A model generated the notes under the pieces. It did not search any database. It saw nothing but the letters and a program-made list of their open reading frames with translations, and was not told where the DNA came from. From the NCBI GenBank assembly GCA_964448185.1, contig CAYUVO010000131.1, positions 1-5,982 of the forward strand: 5,982 nucleotides of DNA, in the 5' to 3' direction. Positions 1-5,524 of this stretch are shown piece after piece. This stretch comes from OFTM382 sp964448185 (GTDB lineage Bacteria; Planctomycetota; Phycisphaerae; Phycisphaerales; UBA1924). Positions within the stretch are counted from its first letter, which is position 1. Each line of letters opens with the position of its first letter. A program made the position numbers and the translations under genes.

Positions 1-105
1 GAGCATCCGGTGTCCCTGATGGAGCATCCGGTGTCCCTGACAGAGCATCCGGTGGCCTTGACGGAGCATCTGGTGGCCCTGACGGAGCATCTGGTGGCCC
101 TGATG
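1..105. repeat. Five direct copies of a 21-bp tandem repeat
   Basis: Five contiguous 21-bp units run from base 1 to base 105 with no spacer between them; each begins GAGCATC and continues into GGTG..CC.TGA. Copies differ only at unit positions 8, 13, 16, 20 and 21. The first copy begins exactly at the window edge, so the array may continue upstream. Because 21 is a multiple of three, a reading frame through it repeats every seven residues. Two plus frames (heptads like EHPVALT and ASGGPDG) and one minus frame (heptads like RQGHQML) are open throughout. The sequence alone therefore does not decide between a coding heptad repeat at the end of an upstream gene and a non-coding minisatellite. It is not a CRISPR array, since there are no spacers. 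Confidence 0.9.
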
Positions 106-198
106 GCGCAAGAAACGCGCCTTGCCCCAGCCCAGCTCCACCCCTCGCTCACGCTGCCCGCCCCAATCGGGCTCGTTGATCCGCCAAGCAGACCCTAG
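1..198 (+). other. Possible 3' end of an upstream reading frame (uncertain)
   Basis: Plus frame 1 is open from the window edge to a TAG at 196-198, giving seven-residue repeats (EHPVSLM, EHPVALT, EHLVALT) followed by a Pro/Leu/Ala-rich tail ending in DPPSRP. It would converge on the permease gene and overlap its stop by a few bases. A second plus frame is open from base 3 to a TGA at 177-179 and yields a Gly/Ser/Pro-rich collagen-like repeat. No known domain is visible in either. Bases 106-194 otherwise show no gene, and no convincing terminator for the permease. I list this only because the frame enters from outside the window; it may be an artefact of the tandem repeat. Confidence 0.2.
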
Positions 199-1355
199 AA
201 GTCACGCCGAACGAAGATCACCAGGCACAGCCCGATCACGAAGAACTCGAAGATCAGCGACGTGCCCAGCACCCAGCCCACCGATCGAGCTCGGTACCGC
301 TCTTGGAGGCGGAGGTTGGCCTCGTCTTGATCGACGGGCAATTCATCGTCGTCGAGGTCGCCATCGAGATCAAACATCGGCTCGTCGTCATCAGTGGGCA
401 ACTCGCTGAGATCAATCAGCCAGCGTTCGAGCAACGCCCCTGTCTCGCTTGTCTTGGGCAGCACGGTTTTGACTGTCACGACCATCCCGAGCCAAGGCTT
501 CATCTTCCCGCGTGTCTCTTGGATCCCATCGACCCGCTCCCGGTTGCGCGCAATAAACGGGTTCTTCGCCTCGATCTCGTCGGTGCTGGGCACCCAGTCG
601 TCGGGATACTCGTGGCTCTGGGCATTCGCCCTGATGAGCAGCTTGGAAGTGTTGGACTCCATGCGTTCGAGGCGTTCGTTCTCGCTGTCGATGCGGACTT
701 CCCACTGCGTGTCGAGCATTTGCAGGATTTCGTCGGCCAAGTTGACCATAAACAACCCCGCCCACGCGAGCATCGTCACCAGCAGCGCCGTGATCGTCGA
801 ACGCGAGATGAGCCCGATCAGGGCGCAGATGCAGTAGAGATAGCTAAAGAAAATGACCACGATCGGGACCGCCAGAAACAGCCGAGGCTCCCACATCCCG
901 GCTCGAATCCCGAACACCAAGAACGAACCCAAACTAAACACCGCGACTTGCAGCCCCACGAACAGCAGCCCCGTGGCGTACTTGGTCAGGAAGAGCCGAA
1001 CGCGCCCGATGGGCTTGCTCAGGATCGACTCGATCGCCCCGCCCTCGATCATGTCGGGGATGATCCCAGCCGTCGAAACCAGCGCGAGGATCATGGCGAC
1101 CCAGGTCAGCCACAGCGAAATGCCCAGATTGCTGAACAGAGCTTTATAGAAAAACTCTTGAGAGATGATGTTGGTGTTGACCGGGATGAACTCAAGATCC
1201 CAGAACAGGATGCTGATGCCCTTCTCATCAATCCCCAGCGACGCGAACACGAGGATCACGATCCCGCTGAGGACCATCGTGATCCAGAACAGCTTCTTGG
1301 CGTTGAGCTCGCGGTAGGCGTCGAGGAACAACGCAGCGGTTTGCATCGCTTTCAA
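195..1355 (-). CDS. ABC-2-type (NosY-like) transporter permease
   Basis: A 386-residue membrane subunit of an ABC transporter, partner of the ATPase encoded just upstream. Hydrophobic segments lie near residues 21-40, 80-99, 121-150, 158-183, 187-205 and 360-382. The motif EGGAIESILSKPIGRVRL (104-121) after the second segment is typical of NosY/COG1277-type permeases. Between segments five and six sits a soluble loop of about 150 residues (206-357), with a strongly acidic stretch at 322-345 (DDDEP...DLDDDEL...DQDE); this is long for the family. The start is taken as TTG at 1355, because AAGGAG lies 7 bases upstream and the codon overlaps the ATPase stop by four bases (TTGA), implying translational coupling. 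An ATG three codons later would leave a 16-base spacer. The exported substrate or membrane process is unknown; NosY relatives serve copper-enzyme maturation, but nothing here points to that. Confidence 0.9.
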   Translation of the reverse strand: MKAMQTAALFLDAYRELNAKKLFWITMVLSGIVILVFASLGIDEKGISILFWDLEFIPVNTNIISQEFFYKALFSNLGISLWLTWVAMILALVSTAGIIPDMIEGGAIESILSKPIGRVRLFLTKYATGLLFVGLQVAVFSLGSFLVFGIRAGMWEPRLFLAVPIVVIFFSYLYCICALIGLISRSTITALLVTMLAWAGLFMVNLADEILQMLDTQWEVRIDSENERLERMESNTSKLLIRANAQSHEYPDDWVPSTDEIEAKNPFIARNRERVDGIQETRGKMKPWLGMVVTVKTVLPKTSETGALLERWLIDLSELPTDDDEPMFDLDGDLDDDELPVDQDEANLRLQERYRARSVGWVLGTSLIFEFFVIGLCLVIFVRRDF

Positions 1356-2326
1356 GAGTGGGCTCCTTGGCTGCGCTTTGTATTCTTTGTCGGGCCGGCG
1401 CCGGGGTCTGAATCTTCACCCACCGTGTCGAGGAACAGTTGTTCGAGCGAGGGGCGGTACGCACGGACGGATCGAATCGTCACCGAGCCCGCCCGCAAGC
1501 GGTCGATCACGGGCTGGATGACTTGCGGGTCTTCGGTCGGGATGCTCGCGACGTGATCGCTGATGCTCAAGCCCTCGATTCCTTCGAGCAATGTGCGCAC
1601 GCGATTGTCATCGGCGTCGTTCTCGGCTTCAAACGCCACTTCGTATTTGCGGTGAGGAGCGGTGAGTTCGTCGATCGAGCCCTGCTGGCGGACCTCGCCC
1701 TGGACCATGATCGCGACGCGGTCGCAGACCATTTCCAGCTCGCTCAGCAGGTGGCTGTTAATCATGACGGTCTTGCCGCGCTCACGCATCGCGCGGACCA
1801 CATCACGGATGTCACGCCTGCCCACCGGGTCTACGCCGTCGGTGGGTTCGTCCATGAGGACGATGTCGGGGTCATTGATGAGGGCTTGAGCGATGCCCAC
1901 GCGCTGGCGCATGCCCTTGGAATATTGCTTGATCTTGGTGTCCGCCCATCGACCCATGCCCACGAGTTCGAGCAGCTCACCGACCCGTTTCTTGCGCTCT
2001 CCTCGGGGTGTCCCCGCCAGAGCGCCGAAGTAGTCCACGACCTGCGCACCCGTGAGGTAGTCCGGGAAGCGGTGGTGCTCGGGCAGATAGCCAACGCGGG
2101 CGAGCGTGGCTTTGTCGCCCACGGGCTTGCCGAGCATGGTGCCCTTGCACTTGGTCGGACTGATGACGGTCATCAGGATCTTGACGAGCGTGGACTTGCC
2201 CGCGCCGTTGGGGCCAAGGAGCCCGAAGACCTCGCCTGCTTCGACCCGCATGTCCACCCCGCGCAGGGCGTGGATCTTGCCTTTGTAAATCTTCTCTACC
2301 CCGGTCAGGTCGATCGCTGCGGTCAT
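1352..2326 (-). CDS. ABC transporter ATP-binding protein (ABC-2/NosF-like)
   Basis: A 324-residue cytoplasmic ATPase that should power the adjacent permease. All nucleotide-binding motifs are intact: Walker A GPNGAGKS (38-45), a Q-loop region GYLPEHHRFPDYLTG (79-93) with Glu in place of the usual Gln, as is common in drug-export-type ABC-2 ATPases, signature YSKGMRQRVGIAQAL (135-149), Walker B plus catalytic Glu IVLMDEP (155-161), D-loop GVDP (164-167) and switch His192 in INSHLL. The C-terminal 100 residues form the usual accessory domain ending in the SLEQLFLDTVGE motif (293-304), followed by a short polar tail. The frame is open back to a TTG at 2461, but those extra 45 residues come from the pyrimidine-rich leader; MTAAIDLTGVEKIYKG starting at 2326 is where the family begins. 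A weak GAGGA lies 10 bases before that ATG. The stop overlaps the permease start. Confidence 0.95.
   Translation of the reverse strand: MTAAIDLTGVEKIYKGKIHALRGVDMRVEAGEVFGLLGPNGAGKSTLVKILMTVISPTKCKGTMLGKPVGDKATLARVGYLPEHHRFPDYLTGAQVVDYFGALAGTPRGERKKRVGELLELVGMGRWADTKIKQYSKGMRQRVGIAQALINDPDIVLMDEPTDGVDPVGRRDIRDVVRAMRERGKTVMINSHLLSELEMVCDRVAIMVQGEVRQQGSIDELTAPHRKYEVAFEAENDADDNRVRTLLEGIEGLSISDHVASIPTEDPQVIQPVIDRLRAGSVTIRSVRAYRPSLEQLFLDTVGEDSDPGAGPTKNTKRSQGAHS
1363..1368 (-). promoter_or_regulatory. Shine-Dalgarno deciding the TTG start of the permease
   Basis: On the minus strand AAGGAG lies inside the last codons of the ATPase gene, 7 bases before the TTG at 1355-1353. The spacing is ideal for TTG and poor (16 bases) for the ATG at 1346. 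This supports a TTG start and coupled translation of the two subunits. Confidence 0.75.
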
Positions 2327-2464
2327 GGAAGGTTCATCCTCGACAGGAAAAGAGTTCAACACAGAGAACACAGAGGCAAGAGAAAGAGGCGGAAGAGGGG
2401 GGAAGAAGGGGGGGCAAAGAGAAGAGAAATAAGCCGGGGACGCGAGCCAGAAAGAGATCAAGCC
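2327..2464. other. Polypurine/polypyrimidine leader between methyltransferase and ABC genes
   Basis: This 138-bp spacer is almost pure purine on the plus strand from about 2372 to 2433, with an unbroken 24-purine run at 2391-2414 that includes G6 and G7. As a transcript from the minus strand it would be a pyrimidine-rich 5' leader of the ATPase gene. It contains an exact tandem copy of the 9-mer AACACAGAG (2358-2366 and 2367-2375). No promoter boxes or T-tailed hairpin are visible. The minus frame of the ATPase stays open through it, but the translation (runs of F, P, L, S) has no resemblance to the protein family. Confidence 0.7.
2358..2375. repeat. Tandem 9-mer AACACAGAG x2
   Basis: Two exact adjacent copies, followed by related purine-rich sequence (GCAAGAGAAAGAGG). 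ACACAGAG-type short repeats recur between genes in many environmental bacterial genomes, as far as I recall; whether this is one of those dispersed families needs a genome-wide count. Confidence 0.6.
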
Positions 2465-3202
2465 TCAGAGTGAGAGTTCACCTTCTGAGCCATGACACTG
2501 AGCCACGACATGGAACACATGCCAATGTTTGTGGTTGTCCGAGGCATCACTTCCCTCTCGTTCTTCCTCTTTGAAGCGTTCGACTTTCAGTATATCGCTC
2601 ATCGCGAGCAATCCTTTGGCCTCGTCGAGCGTGAAATGGCTCCGGTCTTCGATGGTCGCCCAGGTGTCCCGATCGCCGAAGAGTTGGCCTGCGAATCGCC
2701 CACCGGGGCGGATCGAGCCCAAAATCGCACGCCAGAGGGTCTCAAAGTGGCTCGGCGGGCAGAAGGGCAGCGAGAAGCTCGCGTTGACCAGATCGGCGGG
2801 CGGCAGCTCGCTGATGCTCTCGAAGGACCGCATCTGCATGGTCAGGTGTTCGGGGCTTACGAGGTCGTCTCGGGAGATGAGTCGGCGCAGGCCGTCGGGG
2901 TGGCCGTCGATGGCGAGGACATTCCAGCCCCGTCTGAGCAACTCGGCGGTGTCGCGACCCTCGCCACATCCGAGGTCAATCGCGAGCTTTGGCCGATCAG
3001 CGGTCGGTCCCTGATCGCCGTGGTCGAAGGCATCGAGAGCATCGAGCAGCGTTTGTCTGGGTTCGCCTCCGGTGACTCGATCGAAATAGGTAGGCCAGTC
3101 TCGTGTGCCCGCGGGGATCCAGGCGGGGGGGGCGGGGGTGGATGGGGTGGATGGGGGCGGAGAGGGAGTTGGGGGGGTGTTGGATGGGGGCGTGGTGGCC
3201 AT
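2465..3202 (-). CDS. Class I SAM-dependent methyltransferase
   Basis: A 245-residue protein with a Rossmann-type methyltransferase fold. Motif I is AIDLGCGEGRDT (74-85), the acidic end of strand 2 is VLAIDG (95-100, Asp99 expected to bind the ribose), strand 4 is PADLVNASFSLPFC (135-148), and the post-motif III turn is RPGGRFAGQLFGD (165-177). The C-terminus HKHWHVFHVVA (224-234) and the early WPTYFDRVTG (36-45) match a widespread bacterial group often loosely named TehB-like. The substrate is unknown. The first 28 residues are a Pro/Ser/Thr string encoded by C-runs, with no methyltransferase similarity. Still, no other start codon lies between it and the domain, and AGGA sits 7 bases before the ATG at 3202, so this start is well supported. 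It is divergent from the UbiD gene and codirectional with the ABC pair, 138 bp away. Confidence 0.88.
   Translation of the reverse strand: MATTPPSNTPPTPSPPPSTPSTPAPPAWIPAGTRDWPTYFDRVTGGEPRQTLLDALDAFDHGDQGPTADRPKLAIDLGCGEGRDTAELLRRGWNVLAIDGHPDGLRRLISRDDLVSPEHLTMQMRSFESISELPPADLVNASFSLPFCPPSHFETLWRAILGSIRPGGRFAGQLFGDRDTWATIEDRSHFTLDEAKGLLAMSDILKVERFKEEEREGSDASDNHKHWHVFHVVAQCHGSEGELSL
3125..3190 (+). other. G-quadruplex-prone G-run cluster
   Basis: Seven runs of three or more G lie on the plus strand within 66 bases: 3125-3132 (G8), 3134-3138, 3144-3147, 3153-3157, 3164-3166, 3171-3177 (G7) and 3186-3190, with loops of 1 to 8 bases. This fits the standard G3+N1-7 quadruplex pattern several times over. 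It overlaps the low-complexity N-terminal codons of the methyltransferase and lies 57 bases before the UbiD start, so an upstream-initiated UbiD transcript would carry it in its leader. Folding is predicted by pattern only. Confidence 0.65.
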
Positions 3203-3244
3203 AGAGATTTCCTGTGCTGAGTGAACACGATAGGGTGGCCATAG
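3194..3244. repeat. 11-bp direct repeat carrying a methyltransferase-like start codon
   Basis: GGTGGCCATAG occurs at 3194-3204 and again at 3234-3244, exactly 40 bases apart. On the minus strand each copy reads CTATGGCCACC, so the real methyltransferase start (ATG at 3202) has an identical second copy (ATG at 3242) in a different frame. Only the inner copy has a good AGGA Shine-Dalgarno. Confidence 0.8.
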
Positions 3245-3249
3245 CTATG
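3240..3249. promoter_or_regulatory. Perfect 10-bp palindrome over the UbiD start codon
   Basis: CATAGCTATG is its own reverse complement and ends with the UbiD ATG (3247-3249). It lies in the short space between the two divergent genes, so it could be an operator half or simply chance. No flanking symmetry extends it cleanly, and no -10/-35 boxes were recognised nearby. Confidence 0.3.
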
Positions 3250-5403
3250 TACCCGGATCTGCGCACATTTGTGGAAGCTCTCGACGCAGCGGGCGAGCTG
3301 GTTCGTGTTGCCGAACCGGTGAATCCGGTGCTCGAGATCGCAGCGATCGCCGACCGGGTGTCGCGTACCGTGACAGCACCGAACCCGCCTCATCTTGCGA
3401 CACACCGAACTGATCCGTTCCACCACAGCGCGGGCGGCCCAGCCCTGCTCTTCGAGAACGTGGTCGGCTCGTCGATGCCCGTGCTCATCAACGCCTTCGG
3501 GAGCTATCGCCGAATGGAGATGGCACTGGGCTTGGAGGATGGGCTTGAGGGCTTGGCAGCCCGACTCGATCAGCTCACCAAGCCTAAACCGCCGAGATCG
3601 CTCGCCGAGGGGATCGAACTCGCCCGCGAACTCCTGCCGATGCTACGGATCGGTCCCAAACGGATGCGTGGGGCAAGGAGGACGGGGGGAACGGGGGGGG
3701 GATGTCAGGAGATTGTTGATCGGGGTGACGAGATCGACCTCACACGCTTTCCGTTCTTGCGGTGCTGGCCTTTGGATGGCGACTTTGCGGCGGTCGGCTC
3801 CCCCCCCTACCCCGCGGACATCAATAGCCATGTGCCGGGGATGGGCCACCCGTCGATCGACGCAGCCCGATGGGAGGCCGAGTTTCGCGGGCGGTACATC
3901 ACGCTTGCGGGGATTCACACGATTCATGCGGATGATCGTGATGCGAGCAAGCCGGCGAGCCACAACATCGGGATGTACCGCGTGCAGTTGCTCGGCAAGA
4001 ACCGCATGGCGATGCACTGGCACCTGCACCACGACGGCGCACGACACTGGCGGTCATGGAAGAAACTCGGCGAGCCCATGCCCGTGGCGATCGTGCTCGG
4101 GGGTTCGAGCGTGCTGCCCTATGCAGCGACCGCTCCGCTGCCACCGGGCATCAGTGAGCTGCTCATGGCGGGGTTCTTAGGTGGTACCGGCGTGCGCATG
4201 GTGCGTGGTTCGAGCGTGCCGCTATGGGTTCCAGCCGATGCCGAGATGGTGATCGAGGGCTACGCGAGCACGCAAGCGGGCGAGATCGGCTGGGTGCCGG
4301 GCGCCACCGACGAACCGCTGGGACCGGGCGCTGTCTTTGAAGGACCGTTTGGCGATCACACCGGGTTCTATTCGATGCCCGATCGCTACCCGGTGGTCGA
4401 GGTGACGAGTGTGAGTCGTCGGCGTGACGCGATCTATCCGACGACGGTGGTGGGCTCGCCGCCACAAGAAGATTACTTTCTGGGCAAGACGACCGAGCGG
4501 ATGTTCTTGCCGATGCTGCGTGTGCTGATACCGGATATCGAGGACTACGACCTGCCGATGTTCGGAGCGTTCCATAACTGTGCGCACTTGTTGATCGACA
4601 AGCAGTACCCGCTGCATGCGCGCAAGGTGATGCACGCGGTGTGGGGCGCGGGGCAGATGGCGTGGACCAAGACGATCTTTGTCGTGGATCAGGGGGAGGG
4701 GGGCGTGAGTGGTGGTGTGGACGTCCATGATTGCGCTGCAGTGCTTGGTGCTGCTGCGAGGTGGTGCGATCCGGCGCGTGATATTGAGCGCGTGCGTGGC
4801 CCGCTGGACATCCTCGATCACGCTGCTCCGAGGCTCGGCGCGGGCACGAAGCTGGGCTTTGACTGCACGCCCAAGTGGCCCGGCGAAGAAGCGGGCAGCG
4901 CAGTTGCGATCAGCCCGGGCCTACGTCAGTGGGTGGAAGGCACCATCGCAGAACATTATATTCAATCCGTCGAAGCGGTGAGCGGCGTCGTGCAAGCGGC
5001 GCTGAGCGAGCGTGCCCCGGGTTGGTTGTTGGTTTCAGCGGAACACAGTGAACAACCGGGCTTTGGTCGGACCGTTCGTGATCGCGTGTTAGAAGTTGAG
5101 TGTGAATCGCCCCCGCCGTTTATAATCGTGGTTGGTGCGCACACAGATCTGGCAGACGTGGACCGTGTGTTGTTCGAGTGGATGGCGCACTGCGATGCGG
5201 GGCGCGACGCAGCAATCGTCGATCATCCTTCGGGTGGCAAGATGGGGTTTGATGCCACGCCCAAGACGCCCGATGACGGCACCGATGCGCAGCCCGTGCG
5301 CGCGTGGCCGCCCGCGATGGAACATCATGTGCGCACGCGCGAACGCCTCGACGAGCTGTGGCCCAAGTTGGGTATCACGCCTGCGTCAACAGGTCATTCG
5401 TAA
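3247..5403 (+). CDS. UbiD-family prenyl-FMN-dependent decarboxylase, extended C-terminus
   Basis: A 718-residue cytoplasmic enzyme that likely removes the carboxylate of an aromatic acid, perhaps in menaquinone synthesis (MqnL-like); quinone-route membership is inference. Compared with E. coli UbiD, the cofactor-metal residues are Asn240 in HNIGMYR, His261 and Glu337 (VIEGY), and the catalytic set is Arg245, Glu365 and Asp370 in EGPFGDHTGFY. The C-terminal oligomerisation domain (about 435-548, ending GTKLGFDCTPKWP) is followed by a second, diverged copy (about 570-690, ending GGKMGFDATPKTP), which makes the protein some 200 residues longer than UbiD. A Gly/Arg insert at 141-152 is encoded by G6 and G9 runs. 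The start is ATG 3247, since MYPDLRTFVEALDAAGELVRV matches the family N-terminus; a GTG at 3214 would add 11 unlikely residues. Only a weak AGGG precedes it. A UbiX/MqnP partner is not in the window. Confidence 0.92.
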   Translation: MYPDLRTFVEALDAAGELVRVAEPVNPVLEIAAIADRVSRTVTAPNPPHLATHRTDPFHHSAGGPALLFENVVGSSMPVLINAFGSYRRMEMALGLEDGLEGLAARLDQLTKPKPPRSLAEGIELARELLPMLRIGPKRMRGARRTGGTGGGCQEIVDRGDEIDLTRFPFLRCWPLDGDFAAVGSPPYPADINSHVPGMGHPSIDAARWEAEFRGRYITLAGIHTIHADDRDASKPASHNIGMYRVQLLGKNRMAMHWHLHHDGARHWRSWKKLGEPMPVAIVLGGSSVLPYAATAPLPPGISELLMAGFLGGTGVRMVRGSSVPLWVPADAEMVIEGYASTQAGEIGWVPGATDEPLGPGAVFEGPFGDHTGFYSMPDRYPVVEVTSVSRRRDAIYPTTVVGSPPQEDYFLGKTTERMFLPMLRVLIPDIEDYDLPMFGAFHNCAHLLIDKQYPLHARKVMHAVWGAGQMAWTKTIFVVDQGEGGVSGGVDVHDCAAVLGAAARWCDPARDIERVRGPLDILDHAAPRLGAGTKLGFDCTPKWPGEEAGSAVAISPGLRQWVEGTIAEHYIQSVEAVSGVVQAALSERAPGWLLVSAEHSEQPGFGRTVRDRVLEVECESPPPFIIVVGAHTDLADVDRVLFEWMAHCDAGRDAAIVDHPSGGKMGFDATPKTPDDGTDAQPVRAWPPAMEHHVRTRERLDELWPKLGITPASTGHS

Positions 5404-5414
5404 TGAAACGAATG
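5395..5414 (+). terminator. Hairpin over the UbiD stop codon
   Basis: CATTCGT (5395-5401) pairs perfectly with ACGAATG (5408-5414) around a six-base loop, AATGAA. The TAA stop (5401-5403) straddles the stem and loop. There is no T-tract directly after; it is followed within four bases by a second, longer hairpin. Confidence 0.4.
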
Positions 5415-5417
5415 TGC

Positions 5418-5450
5418 CACTGACTCCCCCCCCCGTCTTCGGGGTCAGTG
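5418..5450 (+). terminator. Likely terminator hairpin after UbiD, with a C9 tract
   Basis: CACTGAC (5418-5424) pairs with GTCAGTG (5444-5450), and inner C bases of a nine-C run (5426-5434) can pair with GGG at 5441-5443 across a TCTTC-containing loop; the register is ambiguous. It lies 15 bases after the UbiD stop and 75 bases before the EamA gene. No T-tract follows on either strand, so it is either an unusual intrinsic terminator or a 3'-end stabilising hairpin. Confidence 0.5.
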
Positions 5451-5506
5451 CTGTGTGTGACTCAAACTGCTGTTCTTAGATCACGCCAGAGCGATCAGGG
5501 ACTCAG

Positions 5507-5521
5507 CGAGGACTATCCTCG
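5507..5521 (+). promoter_or_regulatory. Perfect hairpin enclosing the EamA Shine-Dalgarno
   Basis: CGAGGA (5507-5512), loop CTA, TCCTCG (5516-5521). The only Shine-Dalgarno-like element before the ATG at 5525, GAGGA (5508-5512), forms the 5' arm of the stem, and the stem ends three bases before the start codon. If it forms in the mRNA it would mask the ribosome site. The GAGGA-to-ATG distance is 12 bases, long when linear. Confidence 0.5.
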
Positions 5522-5524
5522 GCC

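Noticed and set aside
1..105. CRISPR array
   Set aside because: Units are directly contiguous with no unique spacers and no cas genes are nearby.
156..172. Hairpin GCCCG/CGGGC as terminator of the permease gene
   Set aside because: Only five base pairs, no T-tract on the minus strand, and such stems are common in GC-rich DNA.
303..1556. 417-codon plus-strand open frame opposite the permease
   Set aside because: It is antisense to a clearly recognisable membrane protein, and its product is rich in H, R, D, Q with no domain; a typical GC-rich shadow frame.
2327..2461. 45-residue N-terminal extension of the ABC ATPase from a TTG at 2461
   Set aside because: It is the translation of a pyrimidine tract, has no family similarity, and the conserved ABC N-terminus starts at the ATG at 2326.
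1439..2473. 344-codon plus-strand open frame opposite the ABC ATPase
   Set aside because: It mirrors an ATPase with all motifs intact, and the translation is His/Asp/Ala-rich without recognisable features.
2492..3220. 242-codon plus-strand open frame opposite the methyltransferase
   Set aside because: Antisense to a protein with intact SAM-binding motifs; it ends in a Gly/Trp low-complexity string produced by the G-runs.
3214..3246. GTG start 11 codons upstream for UbiD
   Set aside because: No Shine-Dalgarno precedes it, and the family N-terminus begins at the ATG at 3247.
5451..5506. Sigma70-like promoter for the EamA gene
   Set aside because: No pair of boxes with acceptable match and spacing could be recognised by eye.
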